NCBI GenBank assembly: GCA_964462125.1
Contig: CAYWXT010000048.1
Span: 1-27,995 of the forward strand
Reading direction: 5' to 3'
DNA: 27,995 nucleotides
DNA from: JAWLFY01 sp964462125
GTDB lineage: Bacteria > Planctomycetota > Planctomycetia > Pirellulales > Pirellulaceae
Part shown: positions 1 to 7,412 of the stretch, piece after piece
How positions within the stretch are numbered: the stretch's first letter is position 1
How the letters are laid out: each line of letters begins with the position of its first letter
The notes under the pieces: generated by a model
The model's input: only the letters and a program-made list of their open reading frames with translations
Databases searched by the model: none
What the model was told of the DNA's origin: nothing
Position numbers and translations under genes: made by a program

Positions 1-599
1 AGGCAGAGCTTCAGGGAGCTGCCCATGCTCCGCACCTCCGCCGGTTGCTGCCGCTGTGCGAGCGATTCCAGGAACGCATCGACCGCGTCGCCGCGGTGAG
101 AGCGGCTGGCCACCACCGTCGCCGGCCCGCCGTGGTACGCCCGGACATGGATCGCTTCGCGGTTGTCCTGCCGATCGAATCGAAAGGCACCATGGTTCAG
201 CCCTCCGGCGTAACCGGTTTTCAAGACCGGGGCCAACACCACGCCCCAGGCCGGTGCACGATCGACGATCAGCGCGACATTGACGGTGAACTCACCGTTG
301 CGCTTGATGAATTCCTTCGTGCCGTCGAGAGGATCGACCAACCAAAAGGTCGACCAACCGCTCCGCGCCTGCATCGCCTCCTCCCCCGACTCCTCCGAGA
401 GCACGGGGATGTCGGGGTACAAGGAACTCAGCCCCGAGACGATCGAGTCATGCGCCCGCCGATCCGCCCGGGTCAGCGGCGAACCGTCCCCCTTGGCCTC
501 CACGTCGAAGTCGTCCGACTCGTAGACCGCCAGGATCTCATCTCCGGCTTTCCAGGCAACCCCGATCAGCGATTGGATCAGGCTCGGTTCAAGGTTCAT
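1..599 (-). CDS. cysQ: 3'(2'),5'-bisphosphate nucleotidase CysQ (partial, C-terminus beyond window)
   Basis: This is an inositol-monophosphatase-fold Mg-dependent phosphatase. The CysQ branch removes the 3'-phosphate from PAP (and PAPS), recycling the by-product of sulfate assimilation in the cytoplasm. I translated it directly from the minus strand; it starts MNLEPSLIQSLIG and stays open to base 1, so about 200 residues are present and the C-terminus lies outside the window. Visible family motifs are the metal-ligand segment SEESGEE (about residues 68-74), then WLVDPLDGTKEFIKRNGEFT (about 86-105), in which KEFI and NGEFTVN are CysQ-like rather than SuhB-like, and GSSLKLCL at the truncated end. 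The start codon overlaps the stop of the upstream YheT-like gene (ATGA), so the two are probably co-transcribed and translationally coupled. A general IMPase or histidinol-phosphatase role is less likely. Confidence 0.88.
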   Translation of the reverse strand, partial: MNLEPSLIQSLIGVAWKAGDEILAVYESDDFDVEAKGDGSPLTRADRRAHDSIVSGLSSLYPDIPVLSEESGEEAMQARSGWSTFWLVDPLDGTKEFIKRNGEFTVNVALIVDRAPAWGVVLAPVLKTGYAGGLNHGAFRFDRQDNREAIHVRAYHGGPATVVASRSHRGDAVDAFLESLAQRQQPAEVRSMGSSLKLC

Positions 600-1696
600 G
601 ACAAGGGGGCCGGGGGATTGGGGAGCGTGTGTTGGGGGATCGGGCAACGGTGCGGGGGGCGCAACGTCGTGCCTGGATGGGGGAATGTATCCGGCACCGG
701 CGCCCCGACCAGCGGCGCGAACCACTCCATCGCCACATCGTCCATCCAATATTGTCGACCCCGCGCAATGAAACCGACATGGCCCCCTCGCGGCATGATC
801 AACAACTTGGTGCTCGGCGGCAGCTCGCCCGCCCGATCGGTGAAACAACCGACCGGGACGATCGGGTCATCCGCCGCGGCCAGAATCAGCGTTGGCGTCG
901 GATTCGCGCCGAGCACCGCCGCCGCGGCGGACTGCTGATAATAATCCGCCGCGTCCCGGAATCCACTCAGCGGCGCCGTGATCCGCTCGTCCAGCTCCAT
1001 CAGCGTCCGCGGCCGCGCCGCCCCGATCACGGCCGGGAAATCCTCACGCTGCCGGACCCGGATGGGCACCCGCGCCAAGAGCACCCGAACGAAATAGCGG
1101 TTGTACGGTCGCAGCATCAGCCGATGCAGGTTCAGCGAGCACCGCATCAGATCGATCGGCGGCGCGACCGCCATGGTCCGCTGCAAACGATCAAACCAGG
1201 GCGGCTCGGGGTCCTCTCCCGTTCCCACTCGCCCGAGTCCGCGGAGCAGTTGGTTGCCTCCCAATGAAATGGCGGCAACCCCCAGCGGTCCCGATCCGGT
1301 TTCCCGGGCGATCCAGCCCAACGCCGTCATCAGGTCGTCGCTGCGGCCGGCATGGTTCAATTCCTTTGACCAGGCAGCCCCCGCGCCGCAGCCCCGCAGG
1401 TCCAGGCGAAACACCCGCGTGCCGGCACGATAAAAACGATCCGCCAGCCGAACCATGTAGCTCGCCGCGTGACAGCCGCAAAGCCCATGAACGAGCAGCA
1501 CCGAGGCCCGGCCGGGCCGCCAGTGGTCCGGCCGATCTTCGTGCAGCACCAGCGTATCGCCGTCGGGCAACTCGATTGCATGCCGCACCGTGGGCAGATC
1601 TGCCCGGGCAGTCATCCGCACCGAGACCAGCGTCTGCAGATGGCCGCTGCGGAGCATCCGATGGGGGACAAACGCAGGCGGCTCAAAATCGATCAT
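596..1696 (-). CDS. YheT-family alpha/beta hydrolase
   Basis: This is a cytoplasmic alpha/beta-hydrolase of the YheT/UPF0017 (ABHD-like) family; the substrate is unknown, and family members are presumed carboxylesterases or lipases. The chosen start gives 366 residues beginning MIDFEPPAFVPHRMLRSGHL. The N-terminal PxxxxSGHLQT is characteristic of YheT. After it come VLLVHGLCG (oxyanion region), AAISLGGNQLLR (nucleophile elbow with Ser), an acidic residue in LAAADDPIVP, and the catalytic His in PRGGHVGFI, so the triad is complete. The open frame runs to 1846, but that extension overlaps the divergent thpR and looks like low-complexity shadow. An ATG at 1717 is also possible and would touch thpR's ATG. 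No Shine-Dalgarno site is evident. The stop overlaps the cysQ start by four bases. Confidence 0.82.
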   Translation of the reverse strand: MIDFEPPAFVPHRMLRSGHLQTLVSVRMTARADLPTVRHAIELPDGDTLVLHEDRPDHWRPGRASVLLVHGLCGCHAASYMVRLADRFYRAGTRVFRLDLRGCGAGAAWSKELNHAGRSDDLMTALGWIARETGSGPLGVAAISLGGNQLLRGLGRVGTGEDPEPPWFDRLQRTMAVAPPIDLMRCSLNLHRLMLRPYNRYFVRVLLARVPIRVRQREDFPAVIGAARPRTLMELDERITAPLSGFRDAADYYQQSAAAAVLGANPTPTLILAAADDPIVPVGCFTDRAGELPPSTKLLIMPRGGHVGFIARGRQYWMDDVAMEWFAPLVGAPVPDTFPHPGTTLRPPHRCPIPQHTLPNPPAPLS

Positions 1697-1717
1697 CGTT
1701 CGGTGTACGATTCTCAT

Positions 1718-2290
1718 ATGCAGTCGATTCGATCCTTCGTTGCCATCCCCCTCCCCACCGGTGTCCGGTCCGCCGCCGCGCGGCTGATCCATCGGATCCG
1801 CGACCCGGGAGATGGGATCAAATGGGTGCCTACCGATAACCTGCATTTAACACTCAAATTTTTGGGTGATGTCGAAAACGTCCAGATCCCCGAGGTGTGC
1901 GACCGTATCCGCGAGGCGTGCGGGGGCGTTCCCCCGTTCGAACTTCGTTTCGCCGGAACCGGTGCGTTCCCCAGTCTCGAGCGGCCCCGGACACTGTGGG
2001 TCGCGATCGACGACCCCTCGGAAAACCTCCGCCGACTCGTCGGCGAGCTTGAGTCGGGACTCGCCGAGCTCGGATTCAAACCGGAGCCACGAGACTACCG
2101 GCCCCATCTGACGCTGGGAAGGACGCGTTCAAGAACGCGCCGCACCGCCCCTGAGGTCATTCAGCGGCTCCAGGCCGAACAGGATGTCCGCCTCGGCGAG
2201 ATGCAGGCCGACACCGTCCAGCTGATGGGCAGCTTCCTGGAGAAACGTGGCCCCAGTTACCAGGTGATGGACACGATCGAACTGGGTTGA
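1718..2290 (+). CDS. thpR: RNA 2',3'-cyclic phosphodiesterase (2H family)
   Basis: This is a 2H-superfamily phosphoesterase (ThpR, formerly LigT) of 190 residues, the normal family length. The family hydrolyses RNA 2',3'-cyclic phosphate ends to 2'-phosphates, and in vitro ligates some tRNA halves. The start is MQSIRSFVAIPL, matching the family's conserved RxFVAIxLP opening. Both catalytic HxT motifs are present: HLTLKFLG at residues 43-50 and HLTLGRTR at residues 130-137. The open frame extends upstream to 1469, but that stretch is antisense to the YheT gene and is not conserved. No Shine-Dalgarno site precedes the ATG, so initiation may be leaderless or SD-independent. The last codons take part in a 19-bp tandem duplication. 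Confidence 0.9.
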   Translation: MQSIRSFVAIPLPTGVRSAAARLIHRIRDPGDGIKWVPTDNLHLTLKFLGDVENVQIPEVCDRIREACGGVPPFELRFAGTGAFPSLERPRTLWVAIDDPSENLRRLVGELESGLAELGFKPEPRDYRPHLTLGRTRSRTRRTAPEVIQRLQAEQDVRLGEMQADTVQLMGSFLEKRGPSYQVMDTIELG

Positions 2291-2316
2291 TACTGGTGAA
2301 CTGGGTTGATGCCGGT
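2279..2316. repeat. 19-bp tandem duplication at the thpR 3' end
   Basis: The unit gaactgggttgatactggt (2279-2297) is followed directly by gaactgggttgatgccggt (2298-2316), with two differences. The first copy contains the last thpR codons and its TGA stop. The second copy lies in the 37-bp gap between thpR and the convergent lipoprotein gene. No terminator hairpin is seen in this gap. Confidence 0.85.
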
Positions 2317-2327
2317 GATTGGCGCGG

Positions 2328-3917
2328 CTACTCGGCAATCTCAAATGGAAGGCTCGCCTGACCGTACTTGTTGCCGCCCACGTCCTCCATCGTCAACTCC
2401 AAGCGATAGCTGCCGTCGTCGAGTTTTTTCGGCAGGTACATCTGATAGGCGATGAAGTAGTCGCGGAGGTAATTGCGTGAGACCTGCTTGTCGGCTGGCA
2501 AGAGTTGGCTGAAGACCTTTTCGTTGTCCTCATTGTAGATGTTGTAGCTTCCCTGCAGGTGCGTCTCGAAACCCGCTTCCGTCCGCTGCGAGGTGAAGTT
2601 GTCGATCTCGCAATAGAGGAGAATCTGTTGCCCTGGTTCGAATCGGTTGCGGGAGAACTCCTTGATTTGACCGTACGACTCGATCTCGTTGCAGAACGTG
2701 AGGGAGCGTATGTCGAGGGAGTCGGTGGAGGCGGCCAGAAACTTGGTGGCTTCACGGAGCTGGGGTAGGGCGGCGCTGAAGCGGCGACCGGGAACAGGGT
2801 GTCCGCTGGGATCGACAATGGTCCACAACGCGAGCAATTGGTGCCGCAAGTACTCCTGTTCCTCATCGCCGAGGCCGTCGATTTCGGAGACCGCTTCGTC
2901 GGGGTTCCCGGCCAGGACCATCAGATGCCGCAGCATGATCTCGCGGCGACTCTGTGCGGCCTCTCCCTCGTCCTCAGCCGGCTCGCTCAGCCGCGTCACC
3001 AGAGCGGCGAACAGCGTCTCTTCCGAAAGCGAGGCCGGGTCGGGTGGGCTCCCCTCAGGGTTCACGTCCGGCGCCGGCGGCTCGTCCAGCTTTTGGGTCG
3101 CCGAGGCCGTTTGAACCGGTGACGACGCCGCGTTCTCTGGCGAAGGTGGGCTTTTCGAAGGGGGGGAGCTCTCGGCGACAGAGACCGGTTGGGTGTCGAT
3201 GGCTTGGACGACGGTGGACTCCTCGCCGGGCTCAGCGCCGGGCTCAGCGCCGGGCTCAGCGCCGGACGCCCCGGCTGCGACCTCCGGTGCGGAGTCCTCC
3301 GCTGTGCTGGAGGCGTGCAAGACGCCGCTCTCGGGGGATTGCGACAAGGCGTCGGTCAGCGACTGTTCGATGTTGCCCGGTTGCGACGTTTTCTCCGCCG
3401 TCCGCGTGGCGATCGCGATCAGTTGGCGAAGGGCTAATTCCTGGACCTCGGGAGGGCTGGAACTAAACGCGTCGATCAGTTCCGCCTGTTCCACCGCTGG
3501 CAAGACAGCGGAGGCCAATTCGGGATTCGCGGGGTTTCCGGTCTGTCGCCGGGAAACGGCGGTTTCGTGAGGGGGTCGGGTGGGCGGATCGGAGGCGCCG
3601 AGTGCGGCGAGGTTGGCTTCGATCTTGGTCTCGGTCGTCCCCCGTGGTTCCACTCCGGCAGCCATCTGGCCATCGGTGGTCTGATCGTTGGGGGTTTGGC
3701 GATTGGCGTTCGTTGCGTCGGCGATCCCGTCGTGACGCTGGCGGTGCTTGCTGGTCGCCAGCCGTTGCGGCGGGCCGTCGACGTCGGCAACGTCCTCCGC
3801 CGGCCGGTTGGTCACCTGGACGGGACGCTGCAGCGGTCTCGTTGAGTGGCAGCCGGCGACCCAGAGTGTCGCAACGACCAAGGCGGGGTGGATCCGGTGA
3901 TGGCGACAGGCATGCAT
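2328..3917 (-). CDS. Large hypothetical lipoprotein, Pro/Glu/Ala-rich with conserved C-terminal domain
   Basis: I do not recognise this 529-residue protein by function. The N-terminus has a short basic region, a hydrophobic stretch ALVVATLW and a lipobox VAGC, with the lipidated Cys at about residue 23, so it should be a membrane-anchored exported lipoprotein. About residues 24-280 are low-complexity, rich in Pro, Glu, Ala, Ser and Thr, and include a perfect tetrapeptide tandem GAEPGAEPGAEPG. From about residue 290 the sequence looks folded: a helical part (LVTRLSEPAEDEGEAAQSRR onward, MLRHLMVLAGNPDEAV), then a beta-rich C-terminus of about 130 residues (QILLYCEIDNF, GSYNIYNEDNEKVF, FIAYQMYLPKKLDDGSYRLE). 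It ends convergent with thpR. The downstream part resembles hypothetical exported proteins I associate with planctomycetes. No enzyme motif is visible. Confidence 0.75.
   Translation of the reverse strand: MHACRHHRIHPALVVATLWVAGCHSTRPLQRPVQVTNRPAEDVADVDGPPQRLATSKHRQRHDGIADATNANRQTPNDQTTDGQMAAGVEPRGTTETKIEANLAALGASDPPTRPPHETAVSRRQTGNPANPELASAVLPAVEQAELIDAFSSSPPEVQELALRQLIAIATRTAEKTSQPGNIEQSLTDALSQSPESGVLHASSTAEDSAPEVAAGASGAEPGAEPGAEPGEESTVVQAIDTQPVSVAESSPPSKSPPSPENAASSPVQTASATQKLDEPPAPDVNPEGSPPDPASLSEETLFAALVTRLSEPAEDEGEAAQSRREIMLRHLMVLAGNPDEAVSEIDGLGDEEQEYLRHQLLALWTIVDPSGHPVPGRRFSAALPQLREATKFLAASTDSLDIRSLTFCNEIESYGQIKEFSRNRFEPGQQILLYCEIDNFTSQRTEAGFETHLQGSYNIYNEDNEKVFSQLLPADKQVSRNYLRDYFIAYQMYLPKKLDDGSYRLELTMEDVGGNKYGQASLPFEIAE
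3224..3265. repeat. 12-bp in-frame tandem repeat (x3 plus partial)
   Basis: Three identical 12-bp units (cgccgggctcag at 3224, 3236 and 3248) plus a partial fourth lie inside the lipoprotein gene and encode the GAEP tetrapeptide on the minus strand. Identical copies point to recent slippage or unequal exchange in the linker. Confidence 0.9.
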
Positions 3918-3996
3918 CCGTGCCTCGCTCCCTTGCGGTCAATCGTCGGGGGATAGTTCGCCCCGGTTCTGCCGGGGACGGACTCGCTGGGGTATC

Positions 3997-4032
3997 AAAA
4001 AACGGTCGGTCGCGACAACGGCAACCGACCGT
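3997..4032 (-). terminator. Rho-independent terminator (distal)
   Basis: A perfect 9-bp stem, ACGGTCGGT (4002-4010) with ACCGACCGT (4024-4032), has a 13-nt loop. Read on the minus strand it is followed by a run of Ts (A3997-4002 on the plus strand). It lies about 85 bases below the stop of the small conserved gene and acts in the same direction, so it is a second terminator in tandem. It also insulates the start of the lipoprotein gene. Confidence 0.7.
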
Positions 4033-4087
4033 GCAATTCCCCGCAAAACGCCGGGCGGCTTGCGCCCCACCGTTAGGATCGTGCGGG

Positions 4088-4118
4088 AAAAAAGGCTCCG
4101 CGTTTTCTGGCAGAGCCT
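4088..4118 (-). terminator. Rho-independent terminator overlapping a stop codon
   Basis: On the minus strand GGCTCTGC pairs with GCGGAGCC (8 bp including one G-U) around an 8-nt loop and is followed by six Ts. The stem begins inside the TAG stop codon (4119-4117) of the small conserved gene, a very compact arrangement. Confidence 0.75.
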
Positions 4119-4521
4119 AGAGTTCCGCTGCCAGTTCCTCGTCCGAGTCGTCCGCCGGCGCCTCGCTCTCGTCCTCCACCGGTTCCGTCTGCAACTGGGT
4201 GAGTTGGTTCTCGGACAGCTTCACATAGCCCAGATCGCGGATGACTTCGAGGACCTCACTGCAGGTGGGGAACATGCGTCCGGAGCGGCATTTGTAATCA
4301 TCCATGGCCCGCATGAACTCGATCTCGTCGTTGCTGTAGTCTCGTTCGCAGGTGGTCGGATCGATGTGACGCCGGCGCTGTTTCTTGCGGCGGCCGGCCG
4401 TCGGTGCATCTGTCGTGGCAGCCTTGCCTTCCTCTGGACGCCGGTCTCCGCGGCGGCGGTCGATGGTGATGAGGTCGCTTTCGTTGGGCAAAGCTTGTTC
4501 GGCAGAATTCGAAACGGTCAC
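4117..4521 (-). CDS. Small conserved protein of unknown function (FMRAMDDYK / FPTCSEVLEV core)
   Basis: The protein has 134 residues when started at the GTG at 4521, which has GAGGA 8 bases upstream. The longer frame to 4587 would begin upstream of the likely promoter -10, so the GTG is preferred. The N-terminal third is basic and probably disordered (RRRGDRR, AGRRKKQRRR). The central core runs from DPTTCERDYSNDEIEFMRAM through YKCRSGRMFPTCSEVLEVI to DLGYVKL and looks like a compact helical, possibly winged-helix-like, segment with three Cys. The tail is acidic (DESEAPADDSDEELAAEL). I believe this core is widespread in planctomycetes, but no function is known to me. A basic arm plus acidic tail would suit a nucleic-acid or ribosome-associated role, which is inference only. 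Two terminators follow. Confidence 0.75.
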   Translation of the reverse strand: MTVSNSAEQALPNESDLITIDRRRGDRRPEEGKAATTDAPTAGRRKKQRRRHIDPTTCERDYSNDEIEFMRAMDDYKCRSGRMFPTCSEVLEVIRDLGYVKLSENQLTQLQTEPVEDESEAPADDSDEELAAEL

Positions 4522-4580
4522 GCGATGGTTCCTCGTGCGTTGGAGATTCGTGCGTCCGAGAATGGTGGGACGTAAAAGAT

Positions 4581-4610
4581 CTAACACACGGGTTGGGGTC
4601 TGGCTGTCAA
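4581..4610 (-). promoter_or_regulatory. Sigma70-type promoter candidate for the small conserved gene
   Basis: On the minus strand a perfect -35 hexamer TTGACA (4610-4605) is followed after 18 bases by TGTTAG (4586-4581), which matches the -10 consensus at only three of six positions. Transcription would start near 4574, giving a leader of about 50 bases to the GTG at 4521. Confidence 0.4.
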
Positions 4611-4649
4611 AAAGGGGGACTCTTCCGGTCGGGAAAGGCTTGCGGAAAG

Positions 4650-4661
4650 GGCAACGTTGCC
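4650..4661. promoter_or_regulatory. 12-bp perfect palindrome GGCAACGTTGCC
   Basis: A perfect palindrome without loop lies between the trpA stop and the promoter of the small conserved gene, about 40 bases upstream of that -35. It could be an operator or chance. No T-run follows, so it is not a terminator. Confidence 0.3.
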
Positions 4662-4715
4662 GGTGCTAACGGCTGTGCCGATGAGCGATAGGCGCCCGTT
4701 GATCGGTTGGGGCGG

Positions 4716-5528
4716 CTATTCTCTGCCTACCGCACGGTCGATCGCATACCGGAGTTGGCCGATGAAGTCGGCGGCGGACTCCACCGCTGCGTCGCGGTTT
4801 TCCGCCGCGGCGACGCGGCGGACGATCGCCGAACCGACGATCAAGCCATCGGCGACCGGGGCGAGCTGGCTCGCCACGTCGGGGCCGCTGATCCCAAAGC
4901 CGATGCAGATCGGCAGTTCGGTCTGCCCTCGCAGCCAGCGGACGTTGGCGACCAGGTCCTCGGGGAGGGCGGTTCGTTCGCCGGTGATGCCGGTCACCGA
5001 GACGTAGTAGAGAAAGCCGGAGGAGGACTTGGCGATTTCGATCTGGCGTTCGCGGGGGGTCGTCGGCGTGACCAGTTGGATCAAGCTGAAATCGGCTTCA
5101 CGGCAGATCTGGGCGAATTCGCCGGCTTCGTCGACAAGCAGGTCGGGAACGATGGCTCCCGCATAGCCGGCCGCTTTGGCTTTCGCCACGTAGTGCTTGA
5201 TGCCGACGCGGAAGATGATCGAGTAACTGACCATCGTCACCCGTGGTGTGGAGATCTCTCCGCGAAGTTGCTCACCGAGTTCGAAGACTTGATTGAGGCG
5301 GAAGCCACGCTCCAGGGCACGCTGGTAGGAGGCTTGGATCACCGGGCCGTCGGCGATCGGGTCGCTGTAGGGAACCCCGATTTCAGTTAGGTCCGCCCCT
5401 GCCGGTGCGGCGGCCCGCAGCAGCGCCGCGGTCGTTTCAAGATCGGGGTCGCCCGCGGTGAAGAACGGAATCAGCGCCTTGCGGCCTGACTGGCGAAGCG
5501 ACGCGAACAGTTCATCAACGGCAGACAT
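4716..5528 (-). CDS. trpA: Tryptophan synthase alpha chain
   Basis: TrpA cleaves indole-3-glycerol phosphate to indole and glyceraldehyde 3-phosphate and passes indole to TrpB. The protein has 270 residues starting MSAVDELFASLRQSGRKALI, a TIM barrel of the usual length. The catalytic Glu49 and Asp60 are both present, with the same numbering as E. coli, in DLTEIGVPYSDPIADGPVIQ. Phosphate-binding GFGIS and GSAIV occur late in the protein, as expected. The frame is open to 5654, but the extra 42 residues are unlike the family. No trpB is adjacent, so the gene stands apart from a trp operon here. It lies 184 bases downstream of pgi on the same strand, and no good SD is seen. Confidence 0.95.
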   Translation of the reverse strand: MSAVDELFASLRQSGRKALIPFFTAGDPDLETTAALLRAAAPAGADLTEIGVPYSDPIADGPVIQASYQRALERGFRLNQVFELGEQLRGEISTPRVTMVSYSIIFRVGIKHYVAKAKAAGYAGAIVPDLLVDEAGEFAQICREADFSLIQLVTPTTPRERQIEIAKSSSGFLYYVSVTGITGERTALPEDLVANVRWLRGQTELPICIGFGISGPDVASQLAPVADGLIVGSAIVRRVAAAENRDAAVESAADFIGQLRYAIDRAVGRE

Positions 5529-5636
5529 GGGCGTGGGGCAGGGCAGGGGGGCAAATGCGTTGTGCAGGTTAGGATTCGAGGTCGCGGCGCTCGCAGCGAG
5601 TTCGGGAGGGAGAAGAAGTCTCGGCGACTTCGGCCA

Positions 5637-5667
5637 CCAGCGACTGAGATGCAATTTCTGTCGCTGG
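5637..5667. other. Inverted repeat in the pgi-trpA gap
   Basis: CCAGCGAC (5637-5644) and GTCGCTGG (5660-5667) form a perfect 8-bp stem with a 15-nt loop, about 45 bases after the pgi stop. It lacks a T-run, so it may be a processing or stability hairpin rather than a factor-independent terminator. Nothing else is recognised in the 184-base gap. Confidence 0.35.
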
Positions 5668-5712
5668 CGACTTCTATGGCCGGTGACGGAGCTGGAAAGC
5701 TTGGAACGGGGG

Positions 5713-7131
5713 TTAACCGCGACCGAGGTACTTGTTCATGTTCTTCTTGTACTGTTCGACGCCAGGTTGGCCGTAGGGATTGATTCCCAGCAGGCGGCCT
5801 TCGATCACGGTGGCGATCATCAGCATTTGGAACAACTGGCCGAGGGTGTGTGTGTCGATGCGGGGTAGGACGATGTCGGTGGTCGGCCGGCCGTCGGCGT
5901 GCAGGGCGTCGTTGGTGCCGCGAATCGCGGCGGTCATGATTTCCGGGAGTGTCTTCTCGGCGATATCGTTGAGCCCGTCTTGGTCGCGGGCGCTGTGGCC
6001 GACGGCCAGCGGGTCGGTGCGGGAGGACTCCACGATCAGGTTGTTAAACACCTTGTCGGCTGCGCCCTGCTGGTGCTGTTGGTGGCGGCTGTGCAGGTCT
6101 CGGGTGTTGACGGTGGTCAGCGGCGTGGCTCCCTCGCCCTCCTTGCCATTGGATTCCGCCAGCAGTTGGTCGTACCACATTCCGACCGATTCGAGCGCCT
6201 TGCTCCAAACGCTTAGAACTCGGGTGGTCTTGCCGCGAGTTTTGGCCAGCAGGTGGTTGACCGCGACATACTGCAGCACCACGTTGTCTTCATATCGGGC
6301 CGTCTTGAAATGTTCGTTCATCGCCACGGCTCCTTCGAGCAACTTCATGCAGTCGAGGCCGAGGAAGGCGGCGGGGAGCAGTCCGACCGCGGAGAGAACA
6401 CTGAAGCGGCCGCCGACGCCGTCGGGGACCGTAAAGAGTTCTGGACAGCCGATCTCGGTCGCCAAGTCGTACAGCTTGCCCTGGACGTCGGTGACGGGGA
6501 TCACCAGTTTCGGCAGCTGTTCCGCGGCGTCGGCGCCGAGGGAGTGTTCCAGTTTGGCGAGGAATTGGCGGAAGGCGACGGCGGTCTCCATCGTGCCGCC
6601 GCTTTTGCTGATCACCACGATCGCCCAGCGTTTCTCCGCCGCCGAATCGCCGTATCCCCCCGCTGCCAGGCGTTCCAGCAGTGATCTGCTGGCATCGTTG
6701 TCGACGTTGTTCCCCTCAAAGTACATCCGCGGCTTGCTCCCCCGAGCTCCCCGCGTCCGCTCGTTGTGATAGGGGTCGCAGCAGGCATCCATCATCGCCC
6801 GGGCCCCCATGTACGAACCGCCGATACCGAGCACGACCACCGCGTCCAGGCTGTCATGCATCCCGTTGGCGAGGGTGAAAATCCGGCCCAATTCGGAAGC
6901 CTCGCGGCCCCTTTCATAGGCGGCCAACTGCTCTTCGGGCAACCAAAAAAAGCGGGCGTCCAGCGGTTGCTTGTGTTCCGGGATCTCACCGCTGACGTAC
7001 TGCTTCGGGTCGGTCTCGACCATTTCGGTTCGCAGCTGCGCAAGCTGCGCGGAGAGCCCCGCGATCTGGTCATGCGTGATGCCGAACTCGGGATCGATGG
7101 CGCCGGAGGGGTCAAAACGAAGCAAGCTCAT
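5713..7131 (-). CDS. pgi: Glucose-6-phosphate isomerase
   Basis: Pgi interconverts glucose 6-phosphate and fructose 6-phosphate in glycolysis and gluconeogenesis. The 472-residue protein is the shorter bacterial form. Visible SIS-fold motifs are VLGIGGSYMGARAMM (about residues 99-113), the sugar-phosphate-binding ISKSGGTMETAVAF, GGRFSVLSAVGLLP with the catalytic-site Arg, and the C-terminal signature NPYGQPGVEQYKKNM carrying the conserved Gln and Lys. The start MSLLRFDPSGAI gives the normal N-terminus. The gene is divergent from gpmI across a 281-base region rich in palindromes and duplications, which suggests shared control of two glycolytic genes. Confidence 0.95.
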   Translation of the reverse strand: MSLLRFDPSGAIDPEFGITHDQIAGLSAQLAQLRTEMVETDPKQYVSGEIPEHKQPLDARFFWLPEEQLAAYERGREASELGRIFTLANGMHDSLDAVVVLGIGGSYMGARAMMDACCDPYHNERTRGARGSKPRMYFEGNNVDNDASRSLLERLAAGGYGDSAAEKRWAIVVISKSGGTMETAVAFRQFLAKLEHSLGADAAEQLPKLVIPVTDVQGKLYDLATEIGCPELFTVPDGVGGRFSVLSAVGLLPAAFLGLDCMKLLEGAVAMNEHFKTARYEDNVVLQYVAVNHLLAKTRGKTTRVLSVWSKALESVGMWYDQLLAESNGKEGEGATPLTTVNTRDLHSRHQQHQQGAADKVFNNLIVESSRTDPLAVGHSARDQDGLNDIAEKTLPEIMTAAIRGTNDALHADGRPTTDIVLPRIDTHTLGQLFQMLMIATVIEGRLLGINPYGQPGVEQYKKNMNKYLGRG

Positions 7132-7193
7132 CGGTCAGCTCTGGGGCAAGGCAGAAGTGGGGACGGTCAACGGGGAACCAGGGGTGCGATATA

Positions 7194-7240
7194 CGTGACG
7201 GTCACGCTCGTCTCATGGATCGAGTCGAACATGCTAGCAT
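7194..7240. promoter_or_regulatory. Two palindromes in the pgi/gpmI divergent region
   Basis: CGTGAC-G-GTCACG is a perfect 13-bp dyad at 7194-7206, and ATGCTAGCAT is a perfect 10-bp palindrome at 7231-7240. Both lie 60 to 110 bases upstream of the pgi ATG. The first has the symmetry of a dimeric regulator site. No regulator is encoded beside it. Confidence 0.4.
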
Positions 7241-7271
7241 CAAGTTCCGTTTTGGTTGACCAGGGCGGCTT

Positions 7272-7307
7272 GTTCTGCGACTGCATAGCGTTCTGCGACT
7301 GCATAGC
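7272..7307. repeat. 18-bp perfect tandem duplication
   Basis: The unit gttctgcgactgcatagc occurs twice back to back (7272-7289 and 7290-7307) with no mismatch, in the gap between pgi and gpmI. Confidence 0.95.
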
Positions 7308-7350
7308 GTAACGGATGCTGGGGTCGGCTCGAAGCGGACGGCCTCGCGCC

Positions 7351-7386
7351 ATTCCGGGTATTCGCAGGATTCCGGGTGTTCGCAGG
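7351..7386. repeat. 18-bp tandem duplication, one mismatch
   Basis: The unit attccgggtattcgcagg (7351-7368) is followed at once by attccgggtgttcgcagg (7369-7386). It is the same unit length as the unrelated duplication 44 bases upstream, and ends 26 bases before the gpmI ATG. Confidence 0.95.
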
Positions 7387-7412
7387 TTGGACTACGATGA
7401 ACCGAGACTGGG

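Noticed and set aside
5529..5712. Possible trp leader or attenuator upstream of trpA
   Set aside because: No Trp-rich leader peptide or paired terminator/antiterminator stems with a T-run could be found; only an isolated 8-bp hairpin is present.
7272..7386. Paired 18-bp repeats considered as a small CRISPR-like or iteron array
   Set aside because: The two duplications are unrelated in sequence, have no spacers, and no cas or replication genes are present.
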